This document shows, in pieces, positions 1 to 9,600 of a stretch of 64,000 bases of DNA (positions are counted from its first letter, which is position 1; the number at the start of each line of letters is the position of its first letter). Source of the stretch: Acidobacteriota bacterium (GTDB taxonomy: Bacteria; Acidobacteriota; Terriglobia; Terriglobales; Acidobacteriaceae); contig JAJXZT010000004.1 in the NCBI GenBank assembly GCA_021779935.1, forward strand, positions 1 through 64,000, written 5' to 3'. The position numbers and the translations under genes are program-made. The notes beneath the pieces were generated by a model, which did not search any database, was not told the origin of the DNA, and worked only from the letters and a program-made list of their open reading frames with translations.

Positions 1-34
1 CGAGTCGAAGCCAGGAATAGATGGAGGTAAAGCA

Positions 35-370
35 GTGCTGACTGTCTTCGGTATCGTGGTGGGCTTATTTATGGGCACTGCTCTTATGGCCGCCGACGCC
101 CCGATTGTAGGGGTGTCCGTGATGGTGTTTGTTTGTGGGGTGGCTTTTTATCTCGGTGTTACGCAGTCCACGCTTCCTGTGCGGTACATGGTGGTTCTTA
201 CAACGAGTGGTGGTGAATTGCGTCCTTTTTCGAGCGCTGATCCAGCGCCCGCCCAGGAGCTGCTCAACGCCATTGAGCGCGCCATGGTCGCCTGCCGATC
301 GGGCCTCCCGACACCCGCCCGCCCGGTGCCGATTCCTGCCCCTTCCGTGCCTCATTCCGAGGTCAACTGA
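35..370 (+). CDS. Small membrane protein, DUF6232-like C-terminus (possibly 5'-partial)
   Basis: The 111-codon ORF begins at GTG with GGAGG seven bases upstream. The frame stays open to the left edge of the window, so the true start may lie outside. Two hydrophobic helices (about residues 4-20 and 25-43) are followed by a soluble tail. The tail has a YMVVLTTSGGE stretch and then a helical segment ending in an acidic/Ala-rich stretch. This tail pattern resembles DUF6232 small membrane proteins of unknown function, which usually have a short soluble N-terminus that is missing here. It lies on the opposite strand to the phage-type genes that follow. The family call is a recollection of the pattern and no function is proposed. 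Confidence 0.45.
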   Translation: MLTVFGIVVGLFMGTALMAADAPIVGVSVMVFVCGVAFYLGVTQSTLPVRYMVVLTTSGGELRPFSSADPAPAQELLNAIERAMVACRSGLPTPARPVPIPAPSVPHSEVN

Positions 371-888
371 GCCGCTTCATGGCTCGAAAGAAACTGTTGC
401 GACCGACCATGGCCTAAAGCCACCAGAGCCACCGAAACCGCCCCTCCCCGGGCGGGTCGCGGAAAAGAAACAACCCTCCCGCAAACGCTGACGTCTACGA
501 ATCCCTGTTTCTCAAACATTCAGCTCTTACAAAGCACCCTTGCTCAGAGTTTCCTTAGAGAGTGCAGATGAACCAACGGATCGCGCCGACCTCTACCCGC
601 TCTCAAAGGAAACAGGCGGCGCTCAGCAGAACGCAATATTACATGGCCAGAGTTCAACAGACGGGTTCAGTCACGGGGGTTCAACAAACCCTTTTGCGGC
701 ACTGGTTCTAAGTTGTTGACCATGCGGCAGCACACCACAGGGAATGATCGGTTCCAAAAAGATATGTTTCTGGAAGCTCATGCGATTGAAAAGTCTCGGG
801 AATCGCTCGGAGATACGGCGGTTTCTCTCGTTACGCAACCTGGCGGCCGTAGTTTCGGCCGTCTCGGTGGGTTTGGGGCTGGGATCGA
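371..888. other. Gene-free stretch
   Basis: I see no convincing coding region here on either strand. Overlapping ORFs lack a ribosome-binding site or are antisense to the next gene. No strong terminator or repeat was seen. It separates the plus-strand membrane protein from the convergent phage-type cluster. Confidence 0.5.
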
Positions 889-1212
889 CTACTGGTTTTC
901 CGTCTGCTCCGACTCTTCGCTGTCCCTTTGCTTTTCCTCCCGCTCGCTCGGCAGCAGCATCATCGGGTATGCCAGTTCCTCCGCTTCGTTCAGGTGCATA
1001 CCGTTGTTCCGGCAGTCCTGCAGGGCGTTCCACGCGCTCTGAGTTCTCTCGTCCAGCACCTTGTCCAGCGTTCCCGCCTTGCGCAGCCTGGCGGTTTCCT
1101 TTGGACGGAACTGGAGCTGGTGGGTTTCCGCCTTTGCGCGGAGATTCTGAAACGCAGGATACGTCCTCAGCTTTTCCAGCGGATACCGCGGGTTGGTGCT
1201 CAATTTATTCAT
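889..1212 (-). CDS. Small hydrophilic phage-type protein of unknown function
   Basis: The start is set at the ATG at 1212 (MNKLSTNPRY), because GGAGG lies about 12 bases upstream; a longer frame starts 12 codons earlier without a better site. The product is about 107 residues, highly charged, with no signal peptide or membrane helix and an acidic, Glu/Ser-rich C-terminus. It is the last gene of a minus-strand run of four or five phage-type ORFs. I do not recognise the family. A small virion or accessory protein is possible but is inferred from position only. Confidence 0.5.
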   Translation of the reverse strand: MNKLSTNPRYPLEKLRTYPAFQNLRAKAETHQLQFRPKETARLRKAGTLDKVLDERTQSAWNALQDCRNNGMHLNEAEELAYPMMLLPSEREEKQRDSEESEQTENQ

Positions 1213-1326
1213 GGTCGGTTTCCGCCTCCATTGTAGTGCTTCTGTCACGACCGGCCGACGCTGTGGCTACCGCCGCCCCACTGCGCGGTCCTCCACCACC
1301 ATGTTGTTGACAGTTTGCGGCTTTGA

Positions 1327-3060
1327 TCAATAGACCTCGTAGCCTTGCGCGATGGCCTCTTTTTGGGCCTGTGCTACGTTCATCCCTAATTTCTTGGCCT
1401 TCAGCGTAAGATCACTCAAGGAGATCATTTTGCCCTTCCCCGGCAACTTGGATGACGAGGCGCTTTCACCCCCTTTGGGGTTGGATTGCGCAGCAACAAT
1501 GCGCCCGTTACGAACAATCACACGAGTACCGTCCGGCAGTGTGCCTGTTCGGCCATCCTTGGCGCCTTTTGGAGCAGGCCCGTAATCCCGTGGTGGCTTA
1601 GCCGAGTTGCTTGGAGGATTGCGTTGCAACGATACGCCCGCCTTCGTCAGCCCCAGCATCTTATCCGCTTCGTCGTTCACCTTTTGGATCTCTGGCCCGT
1701 AGACTTTGTCCAGCTGGGCATCGACCGCGGCATGGGCCTTTGCCTTGGCGTCCGGGTCGTCGCTCAGCACGACATTGGGATCTTTGTCCGCCGCCGCATA
1801 TTGTCGTGCGCGATCAGCCTCTTCCGCGTTGCGAATGCTCGCAATCTCTCGCATGCGGAACTCGGAAACCTGTATTGCCCGCAACACGTCCGTGGCCGAC
1901 GTGTCTTTGGGCGCACGCATGGAGTTGTGCAGCTTCGCAATCTCTTTCAGCGCTCCGTCATACAGCGATGCCCTCGCCTTGTCTCCGGACGCAATCGCCT
2001 GCTGTTTGGCAAGAGCGATCTGATCAACCGTTTTTGGAACCGCAGCCGCGTCCCGCGCTGCCTTTCTGTCGGCGGCCTGTTGCTGCTCCGTCTGCGCCTT
2101 GGTGTTGGCCTCCTGCTGCGTAATCTGATTCTTTTCGTCTTCGTTGGCGACTTGTCCCGCCTCATGGTATGACTGGCCCGCAATCCGCTGTGCTGCGAGC
2201 CGGTCCTTCGTCGCAGTAAGACGGTCCTGAAACGCCTTCCGGCTATCCGCAAGGTTCTGTGTCTCTGCGGCAAGTTGTCCTTGGCGCTGCTGCTCGGCCG
2301 TCTGGTACGCCTTGTTTGGATCACCATAACCGGCGTACTGCCGGCTTGGGTTGTCGCGGCTGTACGTCGATCTCGGGTCAATCGCCCCCGCAGCCGCGCC
2401 CATCAAACCACTCTCGAGGAAACCACGACCCGCTCCAGCTACTCCGCGCAGGATTCGCTGCCCGACGCTCGGACGGTAGTTCGAAAGGAGATTTCCCTGG
2501 GCGTCCCGCGCCGGAGTCGGCGTTCTGTCCTTCTGAATCTGAGACTCGATCTGCGCGCTCGCCGCGTCCTCTGCCGGAATCGCATTTGCCCCCTTGCTGT
2601 ATGCGTTTGCGGCATTCAGCATTCCGCCATAAGACGCATTGCGTACGGCATCTGCTGTCAGTGGTGCGCTTGGCTCTGGAGTCGTGGTGCCAGTCGGCGA
2701 CACTGCCGCTGGTGTGCTTGGTCGCGGCGCCATGAATGGAAGCGTCGGTCGCTGGGGCGGCGTTGCCAGTGTCGGAGTGCCCGGTGTGGGCTGATTTACT
2801 GGAACCGGTTGCATTGGCCGAGGTCCAGCAGACGAAGCCGGTGCGGTCGCTGCAGGACTCGGCTGTGGGGCTGGCTGGTTCGGTGGATTCACTCCGGGAA
2901 TCGCGCGCGCTGGCATCGTTGACGTCGCGCGCTTGAGCCGCGCCTGATTGATGAATGCCTCGTCGGGATCAACCCCTTGCGCTGTCAAAGGGGAGATCGC
3001 CGGCGCGAACAACTGCCCGAGCTTGGCATCATGATCGAAGTACACATTGTCAGCTGCCAT
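1327..3060 (-). CDS. Pro-rich and coiled-coil phage-type protein
   Basis: This 577-residue protein has an ATG start at 3060 and a purine-rich AAAGG upstream. Residues about 50-145 are Pro/Ala/Thr-rich low complexity. A Gly/Ala-rich helix with weak amphipathicity lies near 205-230. A long Gln/Ala/Lys-rich segment (about 255-345) has strong coiled-coil character. The C-terminus carries a short beta-type PDGTRVIVRNGRIVA motif of the kind seen in many phage structural proteins. It sits between other small phage-type genes on the same strand. A virion-internal or tail-associated protein is the most likely role, but no specific family is recognised. The composition differs clearly from the housekeeping genes later in the window. 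Confidence 0.55.
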   Translation of the reverse strand: MAADNVYFDHDAKLGQLFAPAISPLTAQGVDPDEAFINQARLKRATSTMPARAIPGVNPPNQPAPQPSPAATAPASSAGPRPMQPVPVNQPTPGTPTLATPPQRPTLPFMAPRPSTPAAVSPTGTTTPEPSAPLTADAVRNASYGGMLNAANAYSKGANAIPAEDAASAQIESQIQKDRTPTPARDAQGNLLSNYRPSVGQRILRGVAGAGRGFLESGLMGAAAGAIDPRSTYSRDNPSRQYAGYGDPNKAYQTAEQQRQGQLAAETQNLADSRKAFQDRLTATKDRLAAQRIAGQSYHEAGQVANEDEKNQITQQEANTKAQTEQQQAADRKAARDAAAVPKTVDQIALAKQQAIASGDKARASLYDGALKEIAKLHNSMRAPKDTSATDVLRAIQVSEFRMREIASIRNAEEADRARQYAAADKDPNVVLSDDPDAKAKAHAAVDAQLDKVYGPEIQKVNDEADKMLGLTKAGVSLQRNPPSNSAKPPRDYGPAPKGAKDGRTGTLPDGTRVIVRNGRIVAAQSNPKGGESASSSKLPGKGKMISLSDLTLKAKKLGMNVAQAQKEAIAQGYEVY

Positions 3061-3101
3061 GAAAGTAACCTTTCCAAACGTAAAATGGGTACATCGCGTG
3101 T

Positions 3102-3428
3102 CTATATCGGCCTTGTACTTCGTCCAGGTGTTGCCTCATCCCCTGTGACCTTCAAATCAAGGAGCTTCGTCAACGTCTCGCCAGCTTCATACAGAATCTT
3201 CCCCGCACGAAAGATACGGTCTACCATGTTTGCGAAATCGCGAGACTGCGCATCCGGAGGAGTGAATGTCGCGTATTCCCACCAGTCAATTTTCATGGCC
3301 GCATCAAACAGCGCGTCACGTAAGGCCGGGCGCTGCTCGATGATCAAGCGTAGTTCTTCATCCGAATCAAGCAACTTCTCTAACGTGGGTGTCGTCAGAA
3401 TCATCGGTATTGACCGTTGCTTTTCCAT
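3102..3428 (-). CDS. Small hypothetical protein in phage-type cluster
   Basis: The 108-codon ORF starts at ATG 3428 and is preceded by a strong AAAGGAG site four bases upstream. The predicted protein is mostly helical and soluble and contains a WWEYATF segment in the middle. No known catalytic motif is visible. It lies 41 bases upstream of the 577-codon gene and 55 bases downstream of the previous gene, so co-transcription is likely. The function is unknown. Confidence 0.5.
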   Translation of the reverse strand: MEKQRSIPMILTTPTLEKLLDSDEELRLIIEQRPALRDALFDAAMKIDWWEYATFTPPDAQSRDFANMVDRIFRAGKILYEAGETLTKLLDLKVTGDEATPGRSTRPI

Positions 3429-3483
3429 TTACTCCTTTGCCCTGCATAAGAGTTGCCGCATCCCATCGCCTCGTGTCGGCGGC

Positions 3484-3750
3484 TCAATCTGTATTTTCAT
3501 CGCCATCGATCACGATCTCCACTTCCGGGGTGGAGACCGGTAGCCCTGTTTCGTAGTCGTAAACATCTGTCGGAGACGGATGCTCTTGCCGTTTTGCCCA
3601 ATCGGAACGGTAAACCACCGGTCTAACTTTCTCACTGCGGGCTAGGACCATTGCTCGTGCTGCCGCCCGCGACTCTGTGCTGCACAACGGAAATTCCGCG
3701 GGCTTTCGATTTGTTGCGGGTACCCGGACTGGTTTTTCGCATCGTTTCAT
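3484..3750 (-). CDS. Small basic hypothetical protein in phage-type cluster
   Basis: The 88-codon ORF starts with ATG at 3750, overlapping the TGA of the upstream gene by four bases (ATGA), a translational-coupling arrangement. The N-terminal half is basic (Lys/Arg-rich) and the C-terminus is strongly acidic (ending DGDENTD). No family is recognised. The coupling to the Cys/HTH protein upstream is the main support that it is a real gene. Confidence 0.5.
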   Translation of the reverse strand: MKRCEKPVRVPATNRKPAEFPLCSTESRAAARAMVLARSEKVRPVVYRSDWAKRQEHPSPTDVYDYETGLPVSTPEVEIVIDGDENTD

Positions 3751-4268
3751 CGTTTTTGACTCCCTCGACTGACGGTATGTGTTGCGGCCAGGCGGTCATA
3801 AATCGGATTCGCAACCTGTGGCGGTTCTTCCGGCCGGTCAGACACCGTCGCGGTGAACCAATCCGGCAAGGTGCCGTCTCGTGCATAGACTTCGAGCTCC
3901 TGTTGAGTCATCCGATCGAACATCTCATTCAAGTTCACATGCTCGCTGCGCTCAACCCACTGGCCCGCGCCATTGATCTTCGAGTACGCTTGTATCGCAG
4001 CGACAATTGCCGACGCCGTCACCTCCACTTCCCCAGCTTGTTCAATAATCCGTTCCAGTGCCGCCCGGACGTTCCGCTGTCTCTTCGAAAAGAGCCCCAA
4101 TGCATGAGCATGCCGATATACGCTGCTCCTATCCGAAAGCTTGTACGCCTTGGCGATCGCCGCAGGGCTGCGCCACGAAATGAAATCGGCTTCGATCTCT
4201 GCACGTCTTGCGTGGGCGCAGATTGAGCACGTCCGTTTGTGACGTCCTAGATTGACCGGTCTCGTCAT
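3747..4268 (-). CDS. HTH protein with CxxC N-terminus, small-terminase-like
   Basis: This 173-residue protein begins with a CSIC motif near residue 15. A helix-turn-helix-like segment follows (SPAAIAKAYKLSDRSSVYRHAHALGL, given here as residues about 34-59). A helical C-terminal region comes next, with DRMTQQELEVYARDG near residues 118-132. The HTH followed by a helical oligomerisation region resembles proteins placed at the start of phage packaging modules (terminase small subunit or similar DNA-binding proteins). No large terminase is present beside it, so the module is incomplete in this window. It is the first gene of the minus-strand phage-type run. The assignment is an inference from architecture. 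Confidence 0.5.
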   Translation of the reverse strand: MTRPVNLGRHKRTCSICAHARRAEIEADFISWRSPAAIAKAYKLSDRSSVYRHAHALGLFSKRQRNVRAALERIIEQAGEVEVTASAIVAAIQAYSKINGAGQWVERSEHVNLNEMFDRMTQQELEVYARDGTLPDWFTATVSDRPEEPPQVANPIYDRLAATHTVSRGSQKR

Positions 4269-4605
4269 GTGTGCCGTTCACAACTCCCGTCCGTCGTGTA
4301 CTCGCATCGTGCTACGCCAACTCCTCCAACACGTCGGCACCCCCACCATCATTCGCCGTTCTTTCGGTTGCGCGGGGGTTGCGGATTCTGCCGTAAATTG
4401 CTGGACTTTGCAGAGGTAAATTGTTGAAGTGCTTTGTTTTCAGAACCCTTACCGGGACTCTGGATCAGCATATCGGGGTTCGAATCCCTGGGGGGCAGCC
4501 AAAGTTTTCAAGCACTCGCCATTCCTCACTCTTCTCTCGTTGCTGTAGGAGAAGTCTTTTCCTTGTGACATTGACATAGATAAATTTAAGCCCGGTGTGT
4601 TGTAA
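4269..4605. other. Gene-free junction between phage-type cluster and truncated subtilase
   Basis: I see no gene here. The stretch contains a tRNA 3'-end-like fragment (about 4453-4501) and, at 4603-4605, an in-frame stop immediately upstream of the subtilase remnant. It looks like the boundary of an inserted element. Confidence 0.45.
4453..4501 (+). repeat. tRNA 3'-end-like fragment, candidate attachment site
   Basis: Bases 4474-4490 form a good T-arm: a five-pair stem (one G-T pair) around the loop TTCGAAT. They are followed by GGGGGCA, a discriminator G and CCA (4499-4501). Upstream, ACTCTGGAT resembles an anticodon-loop region (CTG, Gln-like), but the anticodon stem does not pair and no D-arm or 5' acceptor strand is present. 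A 3' tRNA remnant beside phage-type genes is the usual form of an att site left by integration into a tRNA gene. Which tRNA it derives from is uncertain. Confidence 0.5.
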
Positions 4606-5199
4606 CCGCCTGCAATCGGCTGTTACTCATCGTGCCTTCATTACGATTTTCACGGCACGCACGTGTCGAACACAATTGCCAGCAATGCGAGGACGATTGC
4701 TGGTGTAACGTCGAATGTGACGCTCATCGGAATCAAGGTGATGGCATACAATCCGGCAACCGGAAGTGCGAGCGGCTCCATTGGCGCAGTGTTATCTGGC
4801 ATTCTGTGGGCGGCGGATCACGGCGCCGATGTCGCGAACATGAGTCTCGGCGGCGGATTTGCGAAGGCCGGCAACAGCGCATCTGACCTCGACCACAACG
4901 GAAACATCCTGAGCACGTATTGCGCCGCTCCGAACGTGGTTTGCGTCTCGGCGACCGGCCCGACATCGCAGGGTAGTGTAAACGGTCCGTTCTACAACGG
5001 TTCGCAAGGCACGTCGATGTCGGCGCCGCACGTCTCGGGTTTGGCTGCGTTGCTGGTGAACCAGGTTGGCCATGGCCATCCATCGCAGATAAAGGCTCGC
5101 CTGCGGCAGGGCGCGGATGATCTCGGACAAGTTGGCGTCGATCCCTTCTACGGGAAAGGACGCATCAATGTCCCGGAGACACTGGGTCTTCCGTACTAA
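4606..5199 (+). pseudogene. 5'-truncated subtilisin-like (S8) serine protease
   Basis: The reading frame opens after a TAA at 4603-4605. It encodes the catalytic-His segment DFHGTH (4645-4662) and the catalytic-Ser segment GTSMSAPHVSG, with Ser at 5014-5016. The oxyanion-region residues in between look normal (MSLGGGFA). The signal peptide, propeptide and the Asp of the catalytic triad, normally well upstream of His, are absent. An internal GTG at 4663 would begin after the catalytic His and could not give an active enzyme. The product would be an exported protease if intact. The truncation lies about 100 bases from the tRNA-like fragment, so an insertion or deletion event probably removed the 5' end. 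Confidence 0.8.
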
Positions 5200-5224
5200 T
5201 TGCGGCAGGAATACGGATGTAATT

Positions 5225-5261
5225 AAGAAGCGATGTTTCGAAACTTAAAACATCGCTTCTT
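5225..5261. terminator. Strong hairpin terminator after subtilase remnant
   Basis: A perfect 14-bp inverted repeat (5225-5238 with 5248-5261) surrounds a 9-base loop. A T-containing tract follows on the plus strand, and an A-rich start gives Ts on the minus strand, so it could act in both directions. Confidence 0.75.
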
Positions 5262-5464
5262 TGAATTTCTTGTGGGGTTTTCTGAGGGCCTTGCGTGTGT
5301 ATCCATGCATAAGGTGCACGCCAACGGCAGTGTCGCCATCGTGAATACGAAATAATTCCGATATAGCACCAGCGCGCTCCCGTTCTGGAGCGAGTGGTGA
5401 CGCACTTCCTTGTGGCGAGGTCAGGGCGGCGTTACACTGCCGCTAAAAACACGGGAGATGTCTT

Positions 5465-6025
5465 ATGTGCCTGCACAAGATTGTCCCGTTTCTCTTGCTG
5501 TTAACGCTCACTCCGGCGCACGAAGCGCAGGATACATCCGCCAAAACGCCAAGCGATCCCGCGGTTTACATGGTCGTATTCCGGACACCGGCGCATGTGC
5601 GTCATTCCAGCCCGCAGGTCTTCCACGGTTTCACGCACGACTTGTGGAGCTTCCTGAGAGAAAAGAACGTGCTGCTCAAAGTCGATCCGGAGCGCGGCAC
5701 GATTGAAACTGAATCGGAGATGTCAGTGGGAAGCATGCTGAACATCGCGAAGCAGGCTGGCGCCACGTCGCTGCTCTTTGTGACCGTGGACCGGCCACTC
5801 AGCAAGTGGATCAAAGTCACCGTGCAGTCATACGATCTCGACGGAAAGCTGATGTGGTCGGAACAGGCTTCGGATGCGGGTTCGATGACCGGGAAGGGCG
5901 GCTACAAGAAGGCGCTCGAACGGTTGCAGACGAGCCTTGCGCGGCGACTCGGAGGTCCGGGGCTACCCGTGCGCACGGAAGCAACAATCGTGCCCGCGCC
6001 CTCCGAGGGGGTAGTAAAGCCATGA
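5465..6025 (+). CDS. Exported protein of unknown function
   Basis: The 186-residue protein starts at ATG 5465 and has an N-terminal hydrophobic segment (about residues 6-17) ending near a signal-peptidase-like AHEA. The mature part is a compact alpha/beta region. It includes TSLLFVTVDRPLSKWIKVTVQSYDLDGKLMW-type strands (about residues 100-130), reminiscent of small periplasmic domains that bind nucleotides or assemble in envelopes, but I cannot name the family. It overlaps the next gene by four bases (ATGA at 6022), so the two are translationally coupled and probably work together in the envelope. Confidence 0.6.
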   Translation: MCLHKIVPFLLLLTLTPAHEAQDTSAKTPSDPAVYMVVFRTPAHVRHSSPQVFHGFTHDLWSFLREKNVLLKVDPERGTIETESEMSVGSMLNIAKQAGATSLLFVTVDRPLSKWIKVTVQSYDLDGKLMWSEQASDAGSMTGKGGYKKALERLQTSLARRLGGPGLPVRTEATIVPAPSEGVVKP

Positions 6026-6579
6026 GACGCCTCCTGATACCTTGGCTGCTGTTTGCGCTTGCCGGACAAGCGATAGCTCAGGCGCCGCCAACACTCGTGT
6101 CCCTCCCCAGGGACACGGAGATCAAGCTGAAGATGGCGCAAACACTTACATCGAAACATGCCTATGTAGGAGAGCGAGTGGAACTGGTGGTGGCAGAAGA
6201 CGTGACAGTTGGCGACGCGCTGCTTGTACCAAAGGGCACTCGCGTGTTGGGGACCGTCCACTTCGGAAAAACGAAGGAAGGCGACAAGAATAATCCGCAC
6301 CGAGTGGTAATACAGGTCGACTACGTACGCCTGGGTGATCGCCGCATTCCGCTGAGCGGCATGCATTCCGACAAGGGAACAGTAAAGAAAGGGACGGTGG
6401 TGGCCAGTGCGATACTGCTGGGACTTTCCGGCGTGCTTATCGCGATGAATTCCCGCACCGCCGAGATCAAGGAGGGCGCGGAGATTACGGCTTTCGTGGC
6501 AGAAGATGTGGAACTGCCGGCGCTTGGGCCCGTCAACAAATCCGCCAAAGAACCGGCGCCGAACCCCGGCGCGCGGTGA
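6022..6579 (+). CDS. Exported protein of unknown function, coupled to upstream gene
   Basis: The start is ATG 6022, inside the stop of the previous gene. The longer upstream frame is rejected because it has no signal peptide. The 185-residue product has a classical signal peptide (MRRLLIPWLLFALAGQAIAQ). The body carries a beta-rich region with LVPKGTRVLGTVHFGK (about residues 72-88), similar in pattern to the beta-barrel-like repeats of TrbI/VirB10-type and related periplasmic proteins. One hydrophobic stretch lies at about 129-143. The function is unknown; acidobacterial genomes commonly carry such proteins. Confidence 0.6.
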   Translation: MRRLLIPWLLFALAGQAIAQAPPTLVSLPRDTEIKLKMAQTLTSKHAYVGERVELVVAEDVTVGDALLVPKGTRVLGTVHFGKTKEGDKNNPHRVVIQVDYVRLGDRRIPLSGMHSDKGTVKKGTVVASAILLGLSGVLIAMNSRTAEIKEGAEITAFVAEDVELPALGPVNKSAKEPAPNPGAR

Positions 6580-6616
6580 AAAATCCGCGTCAGCGATCGT
6601 TTCAAGTCCAAAAATA

Positions 6617-6641
6617 GAGGGCAGCCACGTGAGCTGCCCTC
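6617..6641. terminator. Bidirectional terminator hairpin
   Basis: A 9-bp perfect stem (6617-6625 with 6633-6641) has a 7-base loop. On the minus strand the hairpin is followed by TATTTTT, so it best serves the VPS10/BNR gene ending at 6663. It also lies just after the plus-strand gene ending at 6579. Confidence 0.7.
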
Positions 6642-6662
6642 GAAAGACTTTCTGCAAAAACG

Positions 6663-9600
6663 CTAGCGTTGATCCGAAACAGGCATGAGCCCGACGGCAC
6701 TCACGTTCTGTTCACGCGCCATCTTGTTGAATGCGGCGACGTCGGTCTTGACGATCCCTTGCCACTCCGCAAGCAACTCGTCGGCCTGCTTGCTCAATTC
6801 TCCGAAGAGTTCGTAATCCTGCGCGGTAGGCGCGGCATCGGCGCTCGACACCACTCCTCCCAGGGCTACCAATATGTTATTCAAGCGGATGGGATAGTTC
6901 AGCACATCCTCGTCCGCTTTTGCCTTGGTCTGGATCATCTTCTCTTCGAGTGCGGTCATCTTTTTGTCGAGTGCCGCTGACGCATCGGAGATTGCCTTTG
7001 CGTTCGCGAACTTTTCCTGCGACAACCGCTTATTAAGCACGTCCATCTGTGAACGCAGATCGCGAATCTGCCGGACAGCTTCGTGCACCTGCGTCACTTT
7101 GCCGAGAATCTGCTGCATGAGGTCGAACTGCTTCTTCAGATCCTCCTGCGTGACATGCAAGCGCGGATCGGGGACGATCTCGAAGGGCTGCGTCTGGCTC
7201 TTGCCATCGACTGTAAACCGCACCGAGTATTTTCCGGGCAATGCAATTGGGCCGTTCGTGTCGCCACCCCAGAGAGGAGAGTGGGGAACGCGCGGTGCTC
7301 CTTCGTAGCGCAGATCCCACACGAACCTGTTTACACCCGCCTTCGCCGGTATTTCCGTCCGTCCGCCGCCTCTGCGGAATCCTCCTTCCGGCGCCTCCAG
7401 CGCAGGATTCGGCTCTGGATATGTACGGATGACCTTGCCGCTCGCATCGAGAATCTCAATCTTGATCTTCGGCGCGGAGGCTTTCTTGTTCGCGTCACTG
7501 CCGTTCTTCGCCTGATCTTCCGAATCGTCCTTCTTTGCGTCAGGCTTCTTCAGATCATTTTTGAGGTAGTAGTAAATCACGGCGCCGGGCGGAGGATTCT
7601 GACCGGTATTGCCGCCGCCGAAGAAGAATCCACGGAAGGTAGTGTGATTCGCGGCTTCCGGCTTGAAGAGGTGGACATCTTCGCTGCGGATCGATTCATT
7701 CCATTGCCGCAACGGCGAGAGGTCGTCGAGAATCCAGAATGCGCGGCCATGCGTGGCGACGGCGAGGTCGTTGTTCTTGACGATCAAATCGTTGACCGGG
7801 ACCCTCGGCAGGTTCAGTTGTAGAGACTGCCAATGGTCGCCGTCATCGAAGCTGAAGTAGATGCCTTTCTCCGTGCCGGCATAGAGCAATCCCTTGCGTT
7901 TGGGGTCGACGCGCACGGCGTGCACATAATCGCCCTTGGGGATGCCATCGGTGATGGCCGTCCAGGTCTTGCCGAAGTTGTGGGTCTTGAAGATGTACGG
8001 GGTGAAGTCGTCCATCTTGTGGCGCTCGACGGCGATATATGCCGTGCCAGCGTCCGATGGAGAAGCCTCGATCATGCTGACCGTGCCCCACTCCGGCATG
8101 TCCTTTGGCGTTACGTTTTCCCAGTGACCGCCGCCGTCACGCGTGATGTGGACGAGACCGTCGTCTGAACCGGCCCAGATGAGTCCAGCCTGCACGGGAG
8201 ATTCGACGACGGAGAAGATCGTGTCGTAGACCTCAACTCCCGTATTGTCCTTGGTGAGTGGACCGCCGGAAGACTCTTGCTTCGATTTGTCGTTGCGGGT
8301 CAAGTCAGGCGAAATCGCCGTCCAACTCATGCCGTTATTCGTAGTCTTGAAGAGAACCTCGCCCGCGAAGTAAAGCGTGTGCGGATCGTGAGGAGAGAAA
8401 ACAATTGGCTCGGTCCATTGGAAGCGATGCTTCAAGGGGGCCGCCGGCCATCCGATAACATTGCGCGGCCAGGGGTTAACCAACTGTTCTTCGCCGGTGC
8501 GATGATCGTAGCGACTGATGTCTCCACCGTACGAGCCGGCGTAAACGATGTTGGGATCGAGCGGGTCTGGGGTCACATAGCCACTTTCGCCGCCACCTAC
8601 AGGGTACCAGTCGGTGCGATTAATGCCGCCCCTTGCCGCGCTGGCGATGGCGACGGTCGAGTTGTCCTGCTGGGCACCGTAGAGCCAGTAGGGGAAGCGA
8701 TTGTCAGCGGCGACGTGATAGAACTGCGCCGTCGGCTGGTTATCCTCGGTGGTCCACGTCATGCCGCCATCGGTGGAAACGGTTGCGCCGCCATCGTTGC
8801 CATTGATGAGCCTCTTGGGATTCTTCGGGTCGATCCATAAACCGTGGTTGTCGCCGTGTGGGGTTGGTATGCGGGCGAAGGTCTTTCCACCGTCAATTGA
8901 GCGGTACGAGCCGGTGTTGAGGATGTAGACAACATCGGGGTTGGATGGATCAGCAAAGACGTGCGTGTAGTACCACGCCCGCTGACGGTAGCTGTTGTCG
9001 TCGGTCATGAGATGCCAGGTTTCGCCACCGTCATCCGTGCGGAAGAGGCCTCCCTTTTTTGCTTCAATCAGTGCATAAACACGGTTGGGATTGGACGTAG
9101 GTGCAACGCCCACGCGTCCCCAGATACCTTCCGGGAGTCCATGGCCGCTGAGTTTCTGCCACGTATCGCCACCATCCTCCGAGCGGTACAAACCGCTGCC
9201 GGGGCCGCCGGACTCCATCGTCCAGGGCTTGCGAACGACCTGCCACATGCCGGCATAGAGAATGCTCGGATTGGAAGGATCAAGCTGGACATCCACCGCG
9301 CCGGTTTTCTCGTCCACATAGAGCACCCGTTGCCAGGTCTTTCCACCGTCCTTTGAGCGGAAAATGCCGCGCTCCGTGTTCTCGCCGAATGGATGACCGA
9401 GCGCGGCGACATAGACGATGTTGGCGTCTTTGGGATCGACGGCGATACGTCCGATCGACAGCGTGTCGCGCAGACCAATGAACTTCCAGGTCTTGCCCGC
9501 GTCGGTCGACTTGTAGACGCCGTTGCCCATGACCACGTTGCCGCGAATGCAGGCTTCACCGGTTCCCACGTAAATCACGTTCGGGTCGGAGGGCGCTACC

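Noticed and set aside
4425-4501. Complete tRNA
   Set aside because: Only the T-arm and 3' acceptor strand are convincing; the D-arm, paired anticodon stem and 5' acceptor are missing, so it is a fragment.
5806-6021. N-terminal extension of the second exported protein
   Set aside because: The extension overlaps the first exported protein in another frame and would hide the clear signal peptide at 6022.
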